Notes under the pieces: generated by a model
Database searches by the model: none
What the model was told of the DNA's origin: nothing
Seen by the model: the letters and a program-made list of their open reading frames with translations, nothing else
Shown here: positions 1 to 7,794 of the stretch, in pieces
Layout: the number at the start of each line of letters is the position of its first letter
Numbering within the stretch: position 1 is the first letter of the stretch
Virus record (IMG/VR): IMGVR_UViG_3300048597_000271
Coordinates: 1-31,650 of that record
Length of the DNA: 31,650 nucleotides
Origin: a virus
Reading direction: 5' to 3' (one strand)
Made by a program: the position numbers and the translations under genes

Positions 1-33
1 GCCATCTTCGTTTCACCATCAGGAGGATGCACC

Positions 34-486
34 ATGACCCGTCTGTACGCCCTCACGTTCGTTCTCGCCCTCGCTCCCGTCTCGACAGCCGCGGAAGACG
101 CCCTCGATGAAGTGAACGCAGCACGGGCCGCCCGCGGCCTTGCTCCGTACACGCGCGACCCCGGGCTCACGGCCGCCGCACAGGCCGCGGCAGACTACCG
201 TGCCCGGAATCGGATCGCCGGGCACGTCTCCGGCGGTGCGGGCGACTTCGCCTTCCTGCCCGCCGGGTCTTGGGCGGACGCGGCTGGGTGCGGTGCGCTC
301 GCGCCGTCTTGGGGATGGGGTGCGTGTTGCACCTACGACGCCTACCAGACCGCCGGGGCGGCCGTGACCACGGGATCGGATGGCCGTCGCTATATGCACC
401 TGTTCGTCCGGGGCGGAGCGGGGGCGGGGGCTTCGTCGCAGGTCAGTCATTACCCGAGCCGCTCCCGTCGCGTTTTCCGTCGCTGA
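34..486 (+). CDS. Secreted CAP/SCP-domain protein, small
   Basis: This encodes 150 residues. Residues 1-20 form a signal peptide with a hydrophobic stretch and a likely cleavage after STAA. Next comes a short CAP-like region that opens with an EVNAARAARGLAPY motif, as in SCP/CAP extracellular proteins, and contains a G-H-V segment and a GxCxxY-type segment near residues 96-102. The start is supported by AGGAGG at 21-26, seven bases before the ATG. The last 20 residues are arginine- and serine-rich and do not look like the family, so the C-terminus may be degenerate. The function of bacterial CAP proteins is mostly unknown. It lies upstream of htpG on the same strand, outside the phage block, and is read as a host gene. 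Confidence 0.7.
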   Translation: MTRLYALTFVLALAPVSTAAEDALDEVNAARAARGLAPYTRDPGLTAAAQAAADYRARNRIAGHVSGGAGDFAFLPAGSWADAAGCGALAPSWGWGACCTYDAYQTAGAAVTTGSDGRRYMHLFVRGGAGAGASSQVSHYPSRSRRVFRR

Positions 487-573
487 CGCGGACCGACGGC
501 ACATTTGCGGAGGAATGCCGCTGCGGGTTTGCGATTCTAAAATGAGCGCGAACCCGTATCGGAGCCATCGCAA

Positions 574-2439
574 ATGTCCGTCGAAACGCTCGAATTCAAG
601 GCCGAACTCAAGCAACTGCTCCACCTCATCACGCACTCGCTGTACTCGGACCGCGAGATCTTCCTCCGCGAGTTGATCTCGAACGCGTCCGACGCGATCA
701 ACAAGGTGCGGTTCGATTCCCTCGCCCATGCCGAGAAACTCGAAGGTAACACCGATTGGAAGATCCGAATCGCGCCGGACAAGGATGCGAAGACGCTCAC
801 CATCTCAGACAATGGCATCGGCATGACACGGCAGCAGGTCATCGACCTGCTCGGCACGGTGGCGCAGTCCGGCACCAAGGCGTTCCTCGAAGCCGCGAAG
901 CAGGCGGGCAAGGCCGGCGACTCGCCCGGCCTTATCGGCCAGTTCGGCGTCGGCTTCTACTCCGCGTTCATGGTCGCGGACACCGTCACCGTCATCACGC
1001 GCAGCCTGGACGGCCCGCCGGCCACGAAGTGGGTCTCGGACGGCCAAGGAGCCTACACGATCGAGGAAGTCGAGAAGCCCGGCCGCGGCACGGACGTGAT
1101 CTTGCATCTGAAAGAGGATGCCGCCGAGTTCTTGGATGAATGGAAGCTTCGCTCGCTGGTGAAGAAGTTCTCGGACTTCATCGAGCATCCCGTCGTCATG
1201 GATGTGGAGGAGGAAGCGGACGGCAAGAAGGAGACGAAAGAGGAGACGCTCAACTCGCGGAAGGCGATCTGGCTGCGCAACAAGAGCGAAGTGAAGCCCG
1301 AGGAATACCAGGAGTTCTACAAGCAGATCACGCACGAGAGCGACGCCCCGGCCGCGACCATCCACTACGCCGCGGAAGGGAAGACCGAATTTAAGGTGCT
1401 CTGCTTCATCCCGGCCAAGAAGCCGATGAGCATGGACTGGGAAGAGCCGACCGCCGGGCTCAAGCTGTATGTGCAGCGCGTGCTCATCATGGACCGCTGC
1501 GAGCAACTGCTGCCCTTCTACCTGCGCTTCGTGAAAGGTGTGGTCGATTCCGCGGACCTGCCGCTGAACGTGTCGCGCGAGATTCTTCAGCAGAACCCGC
1601 TCTTGGACGCGATCCAGAAGAGCGTGGTGAAGAACATCCTCGACTCGCTCGCCGGGCTGAAGAACTTCGAGTACGAGAAGTACCTCGCGTTCTACAAGGG
1701 CCTCGGTTCGGTGCTCAAGGAGGGGCTCACACGCGACTGGAGCAATCGCGAGAAGATCGCCGATCTGCTCTTGTTCGAATCCGCGAACACCGAGCCCGGC
1801 AAGTTCACCACCCTCGAAGAGTACGTGTCCAAGATGCCGGAGGGGCAGACGGAGATCGCGTACCTCATCGGCGACACCGTCGAGCAGTTGCGGCGTTCGC
1901 CGTACTTGGAAGCGTTCAAGGCCCGCGGGCAGGACGTGCTGCTGCTCTCCGATCCGATCGATGAGTTCGCAATCCCGCAACTCGGCGAGTACAAGGGCAA
2001 GCGGCTCCAAGCCGCGGACCGCGCCGAGACGAGCGCCTCGGATGCGGACATCCCCGACGACGTGAAGCAGAAGTTCGCCTCATTCCTGACCGCGGCGAAG
2101 GAGAAACTGCCGGAAGTGTCCGATGTGCGGCTGTCGAAACGACTGACCGAGAGCGCGTCCTGCCTCGTGGCGGATGCGATGGGGATGAGCGCCCACATGG
2201 AACGGATCATGGAACGCTTCGGCCGCGGCGAAGGCGCCTCGAAACGCATCTTGGAACTGAACCCGTCCAACCCCGCGGTGGAGGCAGTGCGGACTCTCCA
2301 CTCAAAGGACGCGTCCGACCCGCGTTTTGAGCCGTACCTGCGGTTGCTCTACGAGCAGGCCCTGATCGCGGAAGGCAGCAAGGTGCCGGATCCGTCCGCC
2401 TTTGCGAAGCGGATCAACGATTTGATTGCGAAGGGATAA
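574..2439 (+). CDS. htpG: Molecular chaperone HtpG (bacterial Hsp90)
   Basis: This encodes 621 residues, close to the usual HtpG length. HtpG is a cytosolic ATP-dependent dimeric chaperone. The N-terminal GHKL ATPase domain shows E33 and N37 in the RELISNASDA segment, the ATP-binding DNGIGM loop at residues 79-84, and the GQFGVGFYSAF glycine-rich lid at about 122-132. The middle domain contains the KGVVDSADLPLNVSRE segment with its conserved catalytic arginine region. The C-terminal dimerisation domain follows. The start follows CGGAG about ten bases upstream. I see no clear promoter in the 87 bases after the CAP gene, apart from an AT-rich stretch near 535-543. It is a host gene and ends about 190 bases before the terminator shared with the phage operon. 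Confidence 0.97.
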   Translation: MSVETLEFKAELKQLLHLITHSLYSDREIFLRELISNASDAINKVRFDSLAHAEKLEGNTDWKIRIAPDKDAKTLTISDNGIGMTRQQVIDLLGTVAQSGTKAFLEAAKQAGKAGDSPGLIGQFGVGFYSAFMVADTVTVITRSLDGPPATKWVSDGQGAYTIEEVEKPGRGTDVILHLKEDAAEFLDEWKLRSLVKKFSDFIEHPVVMDVEEEADGKKETKEETLNSRKAIWLRNKSEVKPEEYQEFYKQITHESDAPAATIHYAAEGKTEFKVLCFIPAKKPMSMDWEEPTAGLKLYVQRVLIMDRCEQLLPFYLRFVKGVVDSADLPLNVSREILQQNPLLDAIQKSVVKNILDSLAGLKNFEYEKYLAFYKGLGSVLKEGLTRDWSNREKIADLLLFESANTEPGKFTTLEEYVSKMPEGQTEIAYLIGDTVEQLRRSPYLEAFKARGQDVLLLSDPIDEFAIPQLGEYKGKRLQAADRAETSASDADIPDDVKQKFASFLTAAKEKLPEVSDVRLSKRLTESASCLVADAMGMSAHMERIMERFGRGEGASKRILELNPSNPAVEAVRTLHSKDASDPRFEPYLRLLYEQALIAEGSKVPDPSAFAKRINDLIAKG

Positions 2440-2596
2440 CCGCAAAGCGGAGTCCCTGAAATCGAGCGTGGAAGTTGCCGAGCCTCCACGCTGAAGAGTT
2501 GATGCGGTCAGTGCGCGTTACAGGACTTGAACAACGCGCCCACGGCGGAAATTGTATGAAACAGGGCCTTCCGTAACCCCGTGAACCGTGCCAAGT

Positions 2597-2611
2597 GTGT
2601 GCCTGGCACAC
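2597..2611. repeat. Short perfect inverted repeat
   Basis: GTGTGCC and GGCACAC are separated by one base. It sits in the 240-base gap between htpG and the phage genes, about 20 bases before the terminator hairpin. It could be a protein-binding palindrome or part of a dispersed repeat. Its role is unknown. Apart from this palindrome and the terminator, I see nothing in the gap. Confidence 0.5.
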
Positions 2612-2632
2612 GTCGGCGGTCAAGACGAAAAC

Positions 2633-2657
2633 AGGGGTCCGGAAACTCCGGACCCCT
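2633..2657. terminator. Bidirectional intrinsic terminator between host and phage operons
   Basis: The two arms, AGGGGTCCGGA at 2633-2643 and TCCGGACCCCT at 2647-2657, form a perfect 11-bp stem with a three-base loop. Read on the - strand, the hairpin is followed by TGTTTTCG. Read on the + strand it is followed by a weaker T-rich stretch. It lies where htpG (+) and the leftmost phage gene (-) converge, which is where a shared terminator is expected. Confidence 0.75.
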
Positions 2658-2679
2658 ATCGTTGTTCTTCGGCGCGATC

Positions 2680-2865
2680 TTACAGCCCGATCAGCATCTT
2701 GATCAGCTTCACGATGTCGGGCCCGTGGAGCAACAGCCACGCGAGAATCTGCCCGTCTCCGATCTTCCCGACGGCTTCCTCGGCCGCAGACGCTTCGCTG
2801 CCTTGTTTCACGAGTTCCGCGACCATTTCGGCGCGGGCCTTCTTGATTCGATCCCGAAGCTTCAT
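2680..2865 (-). CDS. Small phage protein with amphipathic C-terminus, unknown function
   Basis: This encodes 61 residues starting MKLRDRIKKARAEM. AGAGGTG lies a few bases before the ATG and decides this start over upstream alternatives in the same frame. The N-terminal half is charged and helical. The C-terminal half (about residues 38-61) is rich in leucine and isoleucine and ends in KLIKMLIGL, possibly membrane-associated. It is the last gene of the leftward operon, just before the terminator, beside the proteases and holin-like gene, so a role in lysis or exit is possible. I do not recognise the family. Confidence 0.6.
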   Translation of the reverse strand: MKLRDRIKKARAEMVAELVKQGSEASAAEEAVGKIGDGQILAWLLLHGPDIVKLIKMLIGL

Positions 2866-2993
2866 TGTGCACCTCTGGAAGAGGGGATTTGCAGAAGCGT
2901 TCCGGCCGGTCGGGTGAGTGCCTCTCCCCTCACCACACCCGGCCCGGCCGGAAGCCACTCGGGGAGCGAAACCCGAGTTCGAACGATGGGCGA

Positions 2994-3263
2994 TCAAGGC
3001 GGTTTGCTGGTCCTCGGCTCCCGCGGTCGAGGGCGGCACCTGGTCGAGGTCCTCGGCCTTGGCCGCGGCCTTGAGGTCACCTGGGGCGGCGGGTGACCAA
3101 TCCAGTGCGGGACGGTCGGTTCAGGTGGCGGCTCGAGTTCGGCGAATTCCTCGGCGAACGCGATCACCGCGGCCCCGGCACGGGCGAGCGATTCGTTGAA
3201 CGTGTCGAGCGCGAGAAGAATCTCGGTCGAGGTCGAATCGCTCGTGTTCGAAGAGAACATCAT
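2994..3263 (-). CDS. Hypothetical phage gene, probably frameshifted near 3097-3104
   Basis: This frame starts at tandem ATG codons after a GAGGGCGCAGGG ribosome site and reads 89 residues. Residues 1 to about 50 look like a normal protein with mostly G or C third positions. The remainder turns into an Arg/Pro-rich string typical of out-of-frame GC-rich DNA. The neighbouring frame, open from 3120, then carries the coding signature (segment GDLKAAAKAEDLDQ) and runs on toward the 61-residue gene at 2865. The switch coincides with a TGGATTGG near-duplication at 3097-3104. Either this is a broken gene or a sequencing indel, or two overlapping genes. Function is unknown. Confidence 0.45.
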   Translation of the reverse strand: MMFSSNTSDSTSTEILLALDTFNESLARAGAAVIAFAEEFAELEPPPEPTVPHWIGHPPPQVTSRPRPRPRTSTRCRPRPREPRTSKPP

Positions 3264-3279
3264 CCCTGCGCCCTCGAGG

Positions 3280-4353
3280 TCACCGTCGACGGCCGCGGAC
3301 GGTCGGCTTGCACACCCCGCCGGGGCAGTTGCTCACCGCCGGGGCGGCGACGGGCGCCGGTTCCTTCACCGGCGGCGGTGTGGGCGCGGCCGGGAACAAA
3401 CTGAACGTCTTCGCGATCGCGGCGCTGATTCGGCGGGCGGCGATTCGGTCCTTGAACCGCTTGAACAGCCCTTTCCGTTCGAGCACCTGCACCGTGAAGG
3501 CGTGCACCGTGTCGAGCCGTTCCGCACCGCCTCCCCAATGCACGGCGACAAGCTGCCCGGCTTGGTTGAAGATGCCCGCGCCCGAGTCCCCGTTCACGGT
3601 GTTGATCGAGGTCCGCTGGATCGGATTCCCGGCCGTGGTCTGCCAGCCGTCCGCGGCGAGCGTCCGGCCGGTCTTGTGGAGCGGCGTCGTTCCGTTCGTG
3701 TCGGCCGCGCCGAACCCGTAAAGCTGCACGGCTTCACCCGCGGCCGGGATCGCGGCGGCGAACTCGACGGGGCGAAGCTCGGCCACCTCGAGCACGAGCA
3801 ACGCGAGGTCCGGCCCGTGAACGTTGATCAGTTGCGGCCCGGCGTCGGTGACGGTGCTACCCTCGAGGAACTTGGCAGGCGAAATGTACGGCTTCCCCTC
3901 GAACCAGTACGTCACGGATGTGGGACGTCCGGCCTGGGCGACGTGGGCGTTCGTCAGGATGAGCGTCTTGCCGTTCTCGGCGGCGATCGCGGTTCCCGTC
4001 CCTGCCGCGGTGCGGCCTCCCCCGATGTCCTGAGTGACGTACACGACGGAATGGGCGAGCGGCGCGGCCTTCACTTGGTCGAGGTCCTTCACCGCGGGCG
4101 GCACGTCGGCCACGGCGAACGTTCCGCGGACTTCGGGCGGTTCGGCGGCGAACGACGGCACCGGCGCCAGCATCGCGACCACGGCGACGATGACGATGGA
4201 TGTCAGCCATTTGCGACCGGCGTTCACCACCACGCTGAGCACCGCGCCGATCGTCGGCCCGTAGGGTCCGAAGTCCCCGAACGGCAGTTGCGCGAGATAC
4301 GTGAGCGCGGCACCCGCCGCGGCGATGAGGGCACCCTTGCCCACACTGATCAA
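3280..4353 (-). CDS. Membrane-anchored trypsin-like serine protease
   Basis: This encodes 357 residues from a TTG start. The catalytic triad of a chymotrypsin-fold protease is visible: H137 in LTNAHV, D182 in GPDLALLVLE and S257 in GDSGAG. Two hydrophobic segments precede it: about residues 7-24, then about 51-70, which ends like a signal peptide (PSFAAE). The first 50 residues resemble a small two-helix, holin-like phage protein, so the gene may be a membrane module fused to an exported protease. The C-terminus is proline-rich and ends with a CPGGVCKP motif. The start is uncertain: TTG at 4353 has GAGG about 15 bases upstream, and a GTG lies three codons on. It sits with a cysteine protease and a holin-like gene at the end of the late operon, which suggests host lysis or envelope processing. 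Confidence 0.85.
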   Translation of the reverse strand: MISVGKGALIAAAGAALTYLAQLPFGDFGPYGPTIGAVLSVVVNAGRKWLTSIVIVAVVAMLAPVPSFAAEPPEVRGTFAVADVPPAVKDLDQVKAAPLAHSVVYVTQDIGGGRTAAGTGTAIAAENGKTLILTNAHVAQAGRPTSVTYWFEGKPYISPAKFLEGSTVTDAGPQLINVHGPDLALLVLEVAELRPVEFAAAIPAAGEAVQLYGFGAADTNGTTPLHKTGRTLAADGWQTTAGNPIQRTSINTVNGDSGAGIFNQAGQLVAVHWGGGAERLDTVHAFTVQVLERKGLFKRFKDRIAARRISAAIAKTFSLFPAAPTPPPVKEPAPVAAPAVSNCPGGVCKPTVRGRRR

Positions 4354-4407
4354 CGATTCATCTGAGGTCCTCGAACAGGGCAGGAAACGGAATTCACCCG
4401 AGCGGGT

Positions 4408-5232
4408 TCACTCCGACACCGCGGGCGGCTCCTGGTCGCGCGGATCGTCCAGCGCGGATCGGAGAAGCCAGAAGCGATGATTCCGGACGGATTCGCGGAG
4501 GTGTCGGTTCCACTGCAGGAACGTTCGCGCGACGTGATCACCCCACGAACCGTATTGGTCGAAGTCGATCGCGTACGTGGTCGGGTTCAATCGCAGGTCG
4601 TCGATTCCAACCGCATGGTTGCCCGGCCCGTTGTCGCCGGTGCACACCCCGTCACCGTCGACGCGTTCGTACCGGCCGGAGCGGTCCACCTGCACCGCGA
4701 CCACCGGGAACCACCCGAGAAGAATCCCGGTCGCGAGTTCTTCCTCGGTGTCCACCGGAATCGGCTCGAACCCGATCTGGTTCTTGCGGTCGGCCTTGGC
4801 CTCCGCGCTGATCTGCCGCGTGAAGATGTGATCCCACGGAACGAGTTCTTCGGTCGCGATGCCGCGGGCAACCACTTCCATTCCGTTGACGAGCGAACTC
4901 CCGGCGTCCCGGTTGCCGTTCATCTGCGAATAGGCGTCGGCTCCGCTGCACAGCACCTTGCGGCCGGTCTTCACGTAGATCGAGCGAGACAGGCTGCGGG
5001 CGGTCGCATGGCCGTTACACGCGTTCGTGGTGCGCTGGTTGCTGTTCCACGACAAATCGAACAGCTTGCGGCGACCGTAGAACGAAGGCTTTCCGGCGAG
5101 CTTGGAACGAATCTGGTCGAGGGTCAGCACCTTGAACGGCACGGCCGGGCCACCGACGGGGAACTCTTCGGGCACGTTGCACCCGAGGCCGAACTCGTCG
5201 CCGGTGGTCGCGATGTGTAGGTCCTGGCTCAC
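4408..5232 (-). CDS. Papain-like (C1-type) cysteine peptidase
   Basis: This encodes 274 residues. Q66 and C72 in the segment QRTTNACNGHA have the papain spacing (Gln19/Cys25). H206 lies in GPGNHAVGID, a typical C1 histidine motif. The motif that would be NSWG in papain reads GSWG at 228-231, so the usual catalytic Asn is not obvious; D225 or Q226 may replace it. No signal peptide is seen. The start is GTG, six bases after a strong AAGGAGGT (5239-5246), and overlaps the stop of the upstream gene as GTGA. Related peptidases are known in phage late regions, but their role is unclear. Here it lies between a secreted protein and a trypsin-like protease. Confidence 0.75.
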   Translation of the reverse strand: MSQDLHIATTGDEFGLGCNVPEEFPVGGPAVPFKVLTLDQIRSKLAGKPSFYGRRKLFDLSWNSNQRTTNACNGHATARSLSRSIYVKTGRKVLCSGADAYSQMNGNRDAGSSLVNGMEVVARGIATEELVPWDHIFTRQISAEAKADRKNQIGFEPIPVDTEEELATGILLGWFPVVAVQVDRSGRYERVDGDGVCTGDNGPGNHAVGIDDLRLNPTTYAIDFDQYGSWGDHVARTFLQWNRHLRESVRNHRFWLLRSALDDPRDQEPPAVSE

Positions 5233-6146
5233 TGGCGAACCTCCTTCTCGAGGGCGACGATTTCAGCGGTGGACTTCGGGCACGGCACGGCGCGGATGAC
5301 GTTGCGATTCGGCCGCGACGGGTCGACCACGATCAGCGCCGGAAGGCCCGGCGCTTGCCGGATCACGTTTCCCGAGGCGTCCGTCTGGTCCTGCGTTGCG
5401 GCTTTCACGTAGCCGAGCTTCTTGGCGTTGGGCTCGTTCTGGTCGAAGGGCTTGAACTGGTTTCCCGCGGCTCGCTGGCGGTCCCAGAAGGCCGAATCGT
5501 TGATCACCGCGGCGGTGTCGACGTCGAGGGAATCGTTCTCGTACACGATCACGAACCACAGCGGGCCCGTGGGTTTCGGCTTCGGAGCGGGGTTCGGGTC
5601 CGGCGGTACCGGCGGCGGCGTGGGCTTGGGCGGCGGCGCGACTTCCTTCTTCCCGTCGTCCGGCGGTGGTTGCGGTCCCTGTCCGGCGTCCACCTCGACG
5701 GCCTGCCGTTCGGCCTTGGCCTCGTCGGTGATCCCGGCCGGAACTGCGATCAGTTCGGCTCGCCCCTTGGCACCGGGAGCGGCCTCGACGATCGCAAGGA
5801 ACTTCTGCGAGTAGGTGCGCGTCTCGATCTTGCCTTTCGAGTCGAGGAACTTCCCGCGGATCTTCACCGGGCCGGTCTCGCGGGTGATCGTCACGAGCGG
5901 CGCCGGGCTGGCGAACAGAAGAAACGGTTCGTCGTGCGGAATCACGTACACCGTGTCACCGGTGAGCGTCAGGGCGGCACCGGGAACGGGCCGCGGCATG
6001 GGCGGCGGGTCGAGCGCGGGCGGCACGAGCGGGAACTTGAAGGGCGGCGGCGCGGGCGGCGTTCCATCCGATCGCGGGATGGGAGGAGCGGCCGAAGCTG
6101 CGGCGAGCGCGGCGAAGAACACGAGACATGCGAGTAAGCGCTTCAC
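5229..6146 (-). CDS. Secreted proline-rich protein with a possible thioredoxin-like C-terminus
   Basis: This encodes 305 residues from GTG at 6146, chosen because GAGG lies five bases upstream and the signal peptide KRLLACLVFFAALAAASAA follows at once. After cleavage come a proline-rich stretch (about residues 22-57), a beta-rich domain, and a second Pro/Lys linker at about 160-195. The C-terminal domain of about 110 residues contains LPALIVVDP, loosely like the cis-Pro region of thioredoxin-fold proteins, but no CxxC motif is visible, so it would not be a redox enzyme. The stop overlaps the start of the cysteine peptidase, which suggests joint production. The function is unknown. Confidence 0.6.
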   Translation of the reverse strand: MKRLLACLVFFAALAAASAAPPIPRSDGTPPAPPPFKFPLVPPALDPPPMPRPVPGAALTLTGDTVYVIPHDEPFLLFASPAPLVTITRETGPVKIRGKFLDSKGKIETRTYSQKFLAIVEAAPGAKGRAELIAVPAGITDEAKAERQAVEVDAGQGPQPPPDDGKKEVAPPPKPTPPPVPPDPNPAPKPKPTGPLWFVIVYENDSLDVDTAAVINDSAFWDRQRAAGNQFKPFDQNEPNAKKLGYVKAATQDQTDASGNVIRQAPGLPALIVVDPSRPNRNVIRAVPCPKSTAEIVALEKEVRQ

Positions 6147-6187
6147 GGTCACCTCGAGGGGTAGGTGTGTGGGGCGAGTGGAGAACC

Positions 6188-6544
6188 TCAGAGCGGCGGC
6201 GGTGCTTTGGGTCCGATGAATCGCCCGAGCCATTCGCGGAAGCTCGCGCCCTTGATCCAATCCAAGGCGAGCGTGAGCAGCAGGAACCCGGCCGCGCCGG
6301 TGGCGAACGCGCAGGCGATTCGCTGCGTTTCGACATGCACTGCGGCCGCGTCAGCAATGGCCGGTCCACAGAAGACGCCAACGGCCATCCCGCACAACGC
6401 GTCGGCAATCCTTCTCGCGACCGTGTCTGCGGATCGATTCACTGCAGCACTCGCGGCTCCTCCAACGATCGATGCCGCGGTCATGGCGTGATCATCCGGA
6501 AGAATGGGCATAGGTCCGCACCGCCAAGGGGCTTTGCGGTCCAT
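6188..6544 (-). CDS. Holin-like small membrane protein
   Basis: This encodes up to 118 residues. Two hydrophobic segments are visible at about residues 53-70 and 76-97, followed by a charged tail that ends in GPKAPPPL. The size, the two membrane helices and the position beside the protease genes fit a class II-like phage holin, but no family was recognised. Start choice is open: ATG at 6544 has GAGGA very close; ATGs at 6511 and 6484 are alternatives and would leave the membrane part intact. Confidence 0.5.
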   Translation of the reverse strand: MDRKAPWRCGPMPILPDDHAMTAASIVGGAASAAVNRSADTVARRIADALCGMAVGVFCGPAIADAAAVHVETQRIACAFATGAAGFLLLTLALDWIKGASFREWLGRFIGPKAPPPL

Positions 6545-6564
6545 CTTCCTCGGGGTTCGAATCG

Positions 6565-6591
6565 CGAGAACCCGCCTTCCGGTGGTTCTCG
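6565..6591 (-). terminator. Intergenic stem-loop, possible terminator
   Basis: CGAGAACC (6565-6572) pairs with GGTTCTCG (6584-6591) around an 11-base loop. It lies between the end of the tail-tip gene at 6628 and the holin-like gene. No T-run follows on the - strand, so it may be an attenuator or processing hairpin rather than a strong terminator. Confidence 0.35.
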
Positions 6592-6600
6592 GGAAGAAGT

Positions 6601-6622
6601 GCTAGCTGCTAGCGGGTTCCGG
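6601..6622. repeat. Copy A of a dispersed palindromic repeat
   Basis: GCTAGC-T-GCTAGC at 6601-6613, followed by GGGTTCCGG. The 22-base unit reappears in inverted orientation at 25096-25117 with two differences. Both copies are in gaps between phage genes on the - strand, directly downstream of a stop codon. Confidence 0.6.
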
Positions 6623-6627
6623 CTCGG

Positions 6628-7566
6628 TCATCCGATGTGCGAGAAGTGAATGGGCCCGGCGAGTGTCGGTGACCCGGACACGATCTTGTAAACCGGCGCG
6701 ATGCTCAGGGGGTAATCCCCGGCCAGGCGTAACACGCTGGCCATGACCGCGAAGCCGTTGGCGCTGTCCGTGGCGTACGAGTTGAACCCGGGGAAGAGCA
6801 CGAGCTTCGACGCAGCGGCCGCAAGGTCCGGCGTTGCGTAGCTGGTCGGCCATGATCCGATTGCGAAACGGAAGGTCGTCACCCCCGCTGTCACCAGAAC
6901 GAAGTTCGAGAAGTATAGGCGCGATGCTTCGGCCAAGGATTGTTGGGTGTCCCATTGTGCGCCCGTGATGGTCAGCCACCCGCCAACGGTCTCGGTTTGG
7001 CCGGAGTTCAGCCGGATGATCGGTGAAGCGGCCGCGGCCCCTCCAAGCATCACCTGCGCGAGCTTCAACCCGGTCCCGGATTCCTTCCAGAGAATCGGCA
7101 CTCCCTGTGTCGCCGAACTCACCAAACAGTCGACAATCCCCGCGCTCACCGTGGCGAATCCGTGTGATGCGTCCGTCACGTCGACCCAGACCACGGCGGG
7201 CCCGGTGGTCACCACGTCCCCGATTCCTCCCACCGGGATTGCCTCGCGCGTGATGAAGAACGGGCGTCCGTCTTCGGCGGGCGCGATCGCGTTGAAGATC
7301 GGCGCGTCCGCAGCTTCGAGCGGCACCGCGGCGGGATCGACGGGGCTCGATGCCGCGTCCGTCTGCACCACGCTGAACGGTTCGAGCGCGTAGGTGAGGG
7401 CGTTGAAGACCTGCACGGGCAGCGGAACGGCCGGGGTGCTCGGCGTCTGGTTCTCGTCCAGCTTGCGGCGTGAGTAATCCTGCCCGGCTTTCTGCAGGCC
7501 GTTGAACGTTCGAGCGCTCAGCTTGAGCGTGCGGCCCTGCAACTGCGGTTGGAACGGATCGGCCAT
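6628..7566 (-). CDS. Probable phage tail-tip/structural protein, unknown family
   Basis: This encodes 312 residues, starting MADPFQPQLQG. No catalytic motif or signal peptide is seen. The sequence is rich in Ala, Val, Thr and Ser with a predicted beta character, and contains an aromatic-rich stretch with FNALTYALEPFSVVQ, which suits a virion protein. The ribosome site is weak (GAGACG), and the gene starts three bases after the previous stop, so it may rely on coupling. It is the last of the run of virion genes before the lysis-like cluster. Confidence 0.6.
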   Translation of the reverse strand: MADPFQPQLQGRTLKLSARTFNGLQKAGQDYSRRKLDENQTPSTPAVPLPVQVFNALTYALEPFSVVQTDAASSPVDPAAVPLEAADAPIFNAIAPAEDGRPFFITREAIPVGGIGDVVTTGPAVVWVDVTDASHGFATVSAGIVDCLVSSATQGVPILWKESGTGLKLAQVMLGGAAAASPIIRLNSGQTETVGGWLTITGAQWDTQQSLAEASRLYFSNFVLVTAGVTTFRFAIGSWPTSYATPDLAAAASKLVLFPGFNSYATDSANGFAVMASVLRLAGDYPLSIAPVYKIVSGSPTLAGPIHFSHIG

Positions 7567-7569
7567 AGA

Positions 7570-7794
7570 TCACGTCTCGAGGTTGGGCCGGATCACGGCG
7601 GGCATCAGACGATGGGCAAGCGAGCAGAAGCGGCGGGCGAACCATGCGGCGACCTTGGCGCGTTCCCCGCGCCAGCGGCAGTAGATCACGAGCGCGAGCG
7701 TGATCTGTGCGGCCGTGGCTGCGGCCTTGCACCGACACCACCAGTAGGCGGCGTACGCTTCGGCGCGGATGGATTCGAGGTTCTCGCGGATCAT
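7570..7794 (-). CDS. Small Arg/Ala-rich phage protein, unknown function
   Basis: This encodes 74 residues. The middle (about residues 24-40) is moderately hydrophobic with an ITLALVIYC segment, flanked by basic residues, so a single membrane or amphipathic helix is possible. Four cysteines and four tryptophans are present. The ATG overlaps the previous stop as ATGA, so translation is coupled. I do not recognise the family. Confidence 0.5.
   Translation of the reverse strand: MIRENLESIRAEAYAAYWWCRCKAAATAAQITLALVIYCRWRGERAKVAAWFARRFCSLAHRLMPAVIRPNLET

Noticed and set aside
500-545. sigma70 promoter for htpG
   Set aside because: TTGCGG (505-510) and TAAAAT (538-543) are 27 bases apart, too far for a normal promoter, so no claim is made.
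3196-4365. Long + strand open frame antisense to the trypsin-like protease
   Set aside because: Arg/Gly-rich, no ribosome site, and no family features. It mirrors the GC pattern of the real - strand gene.
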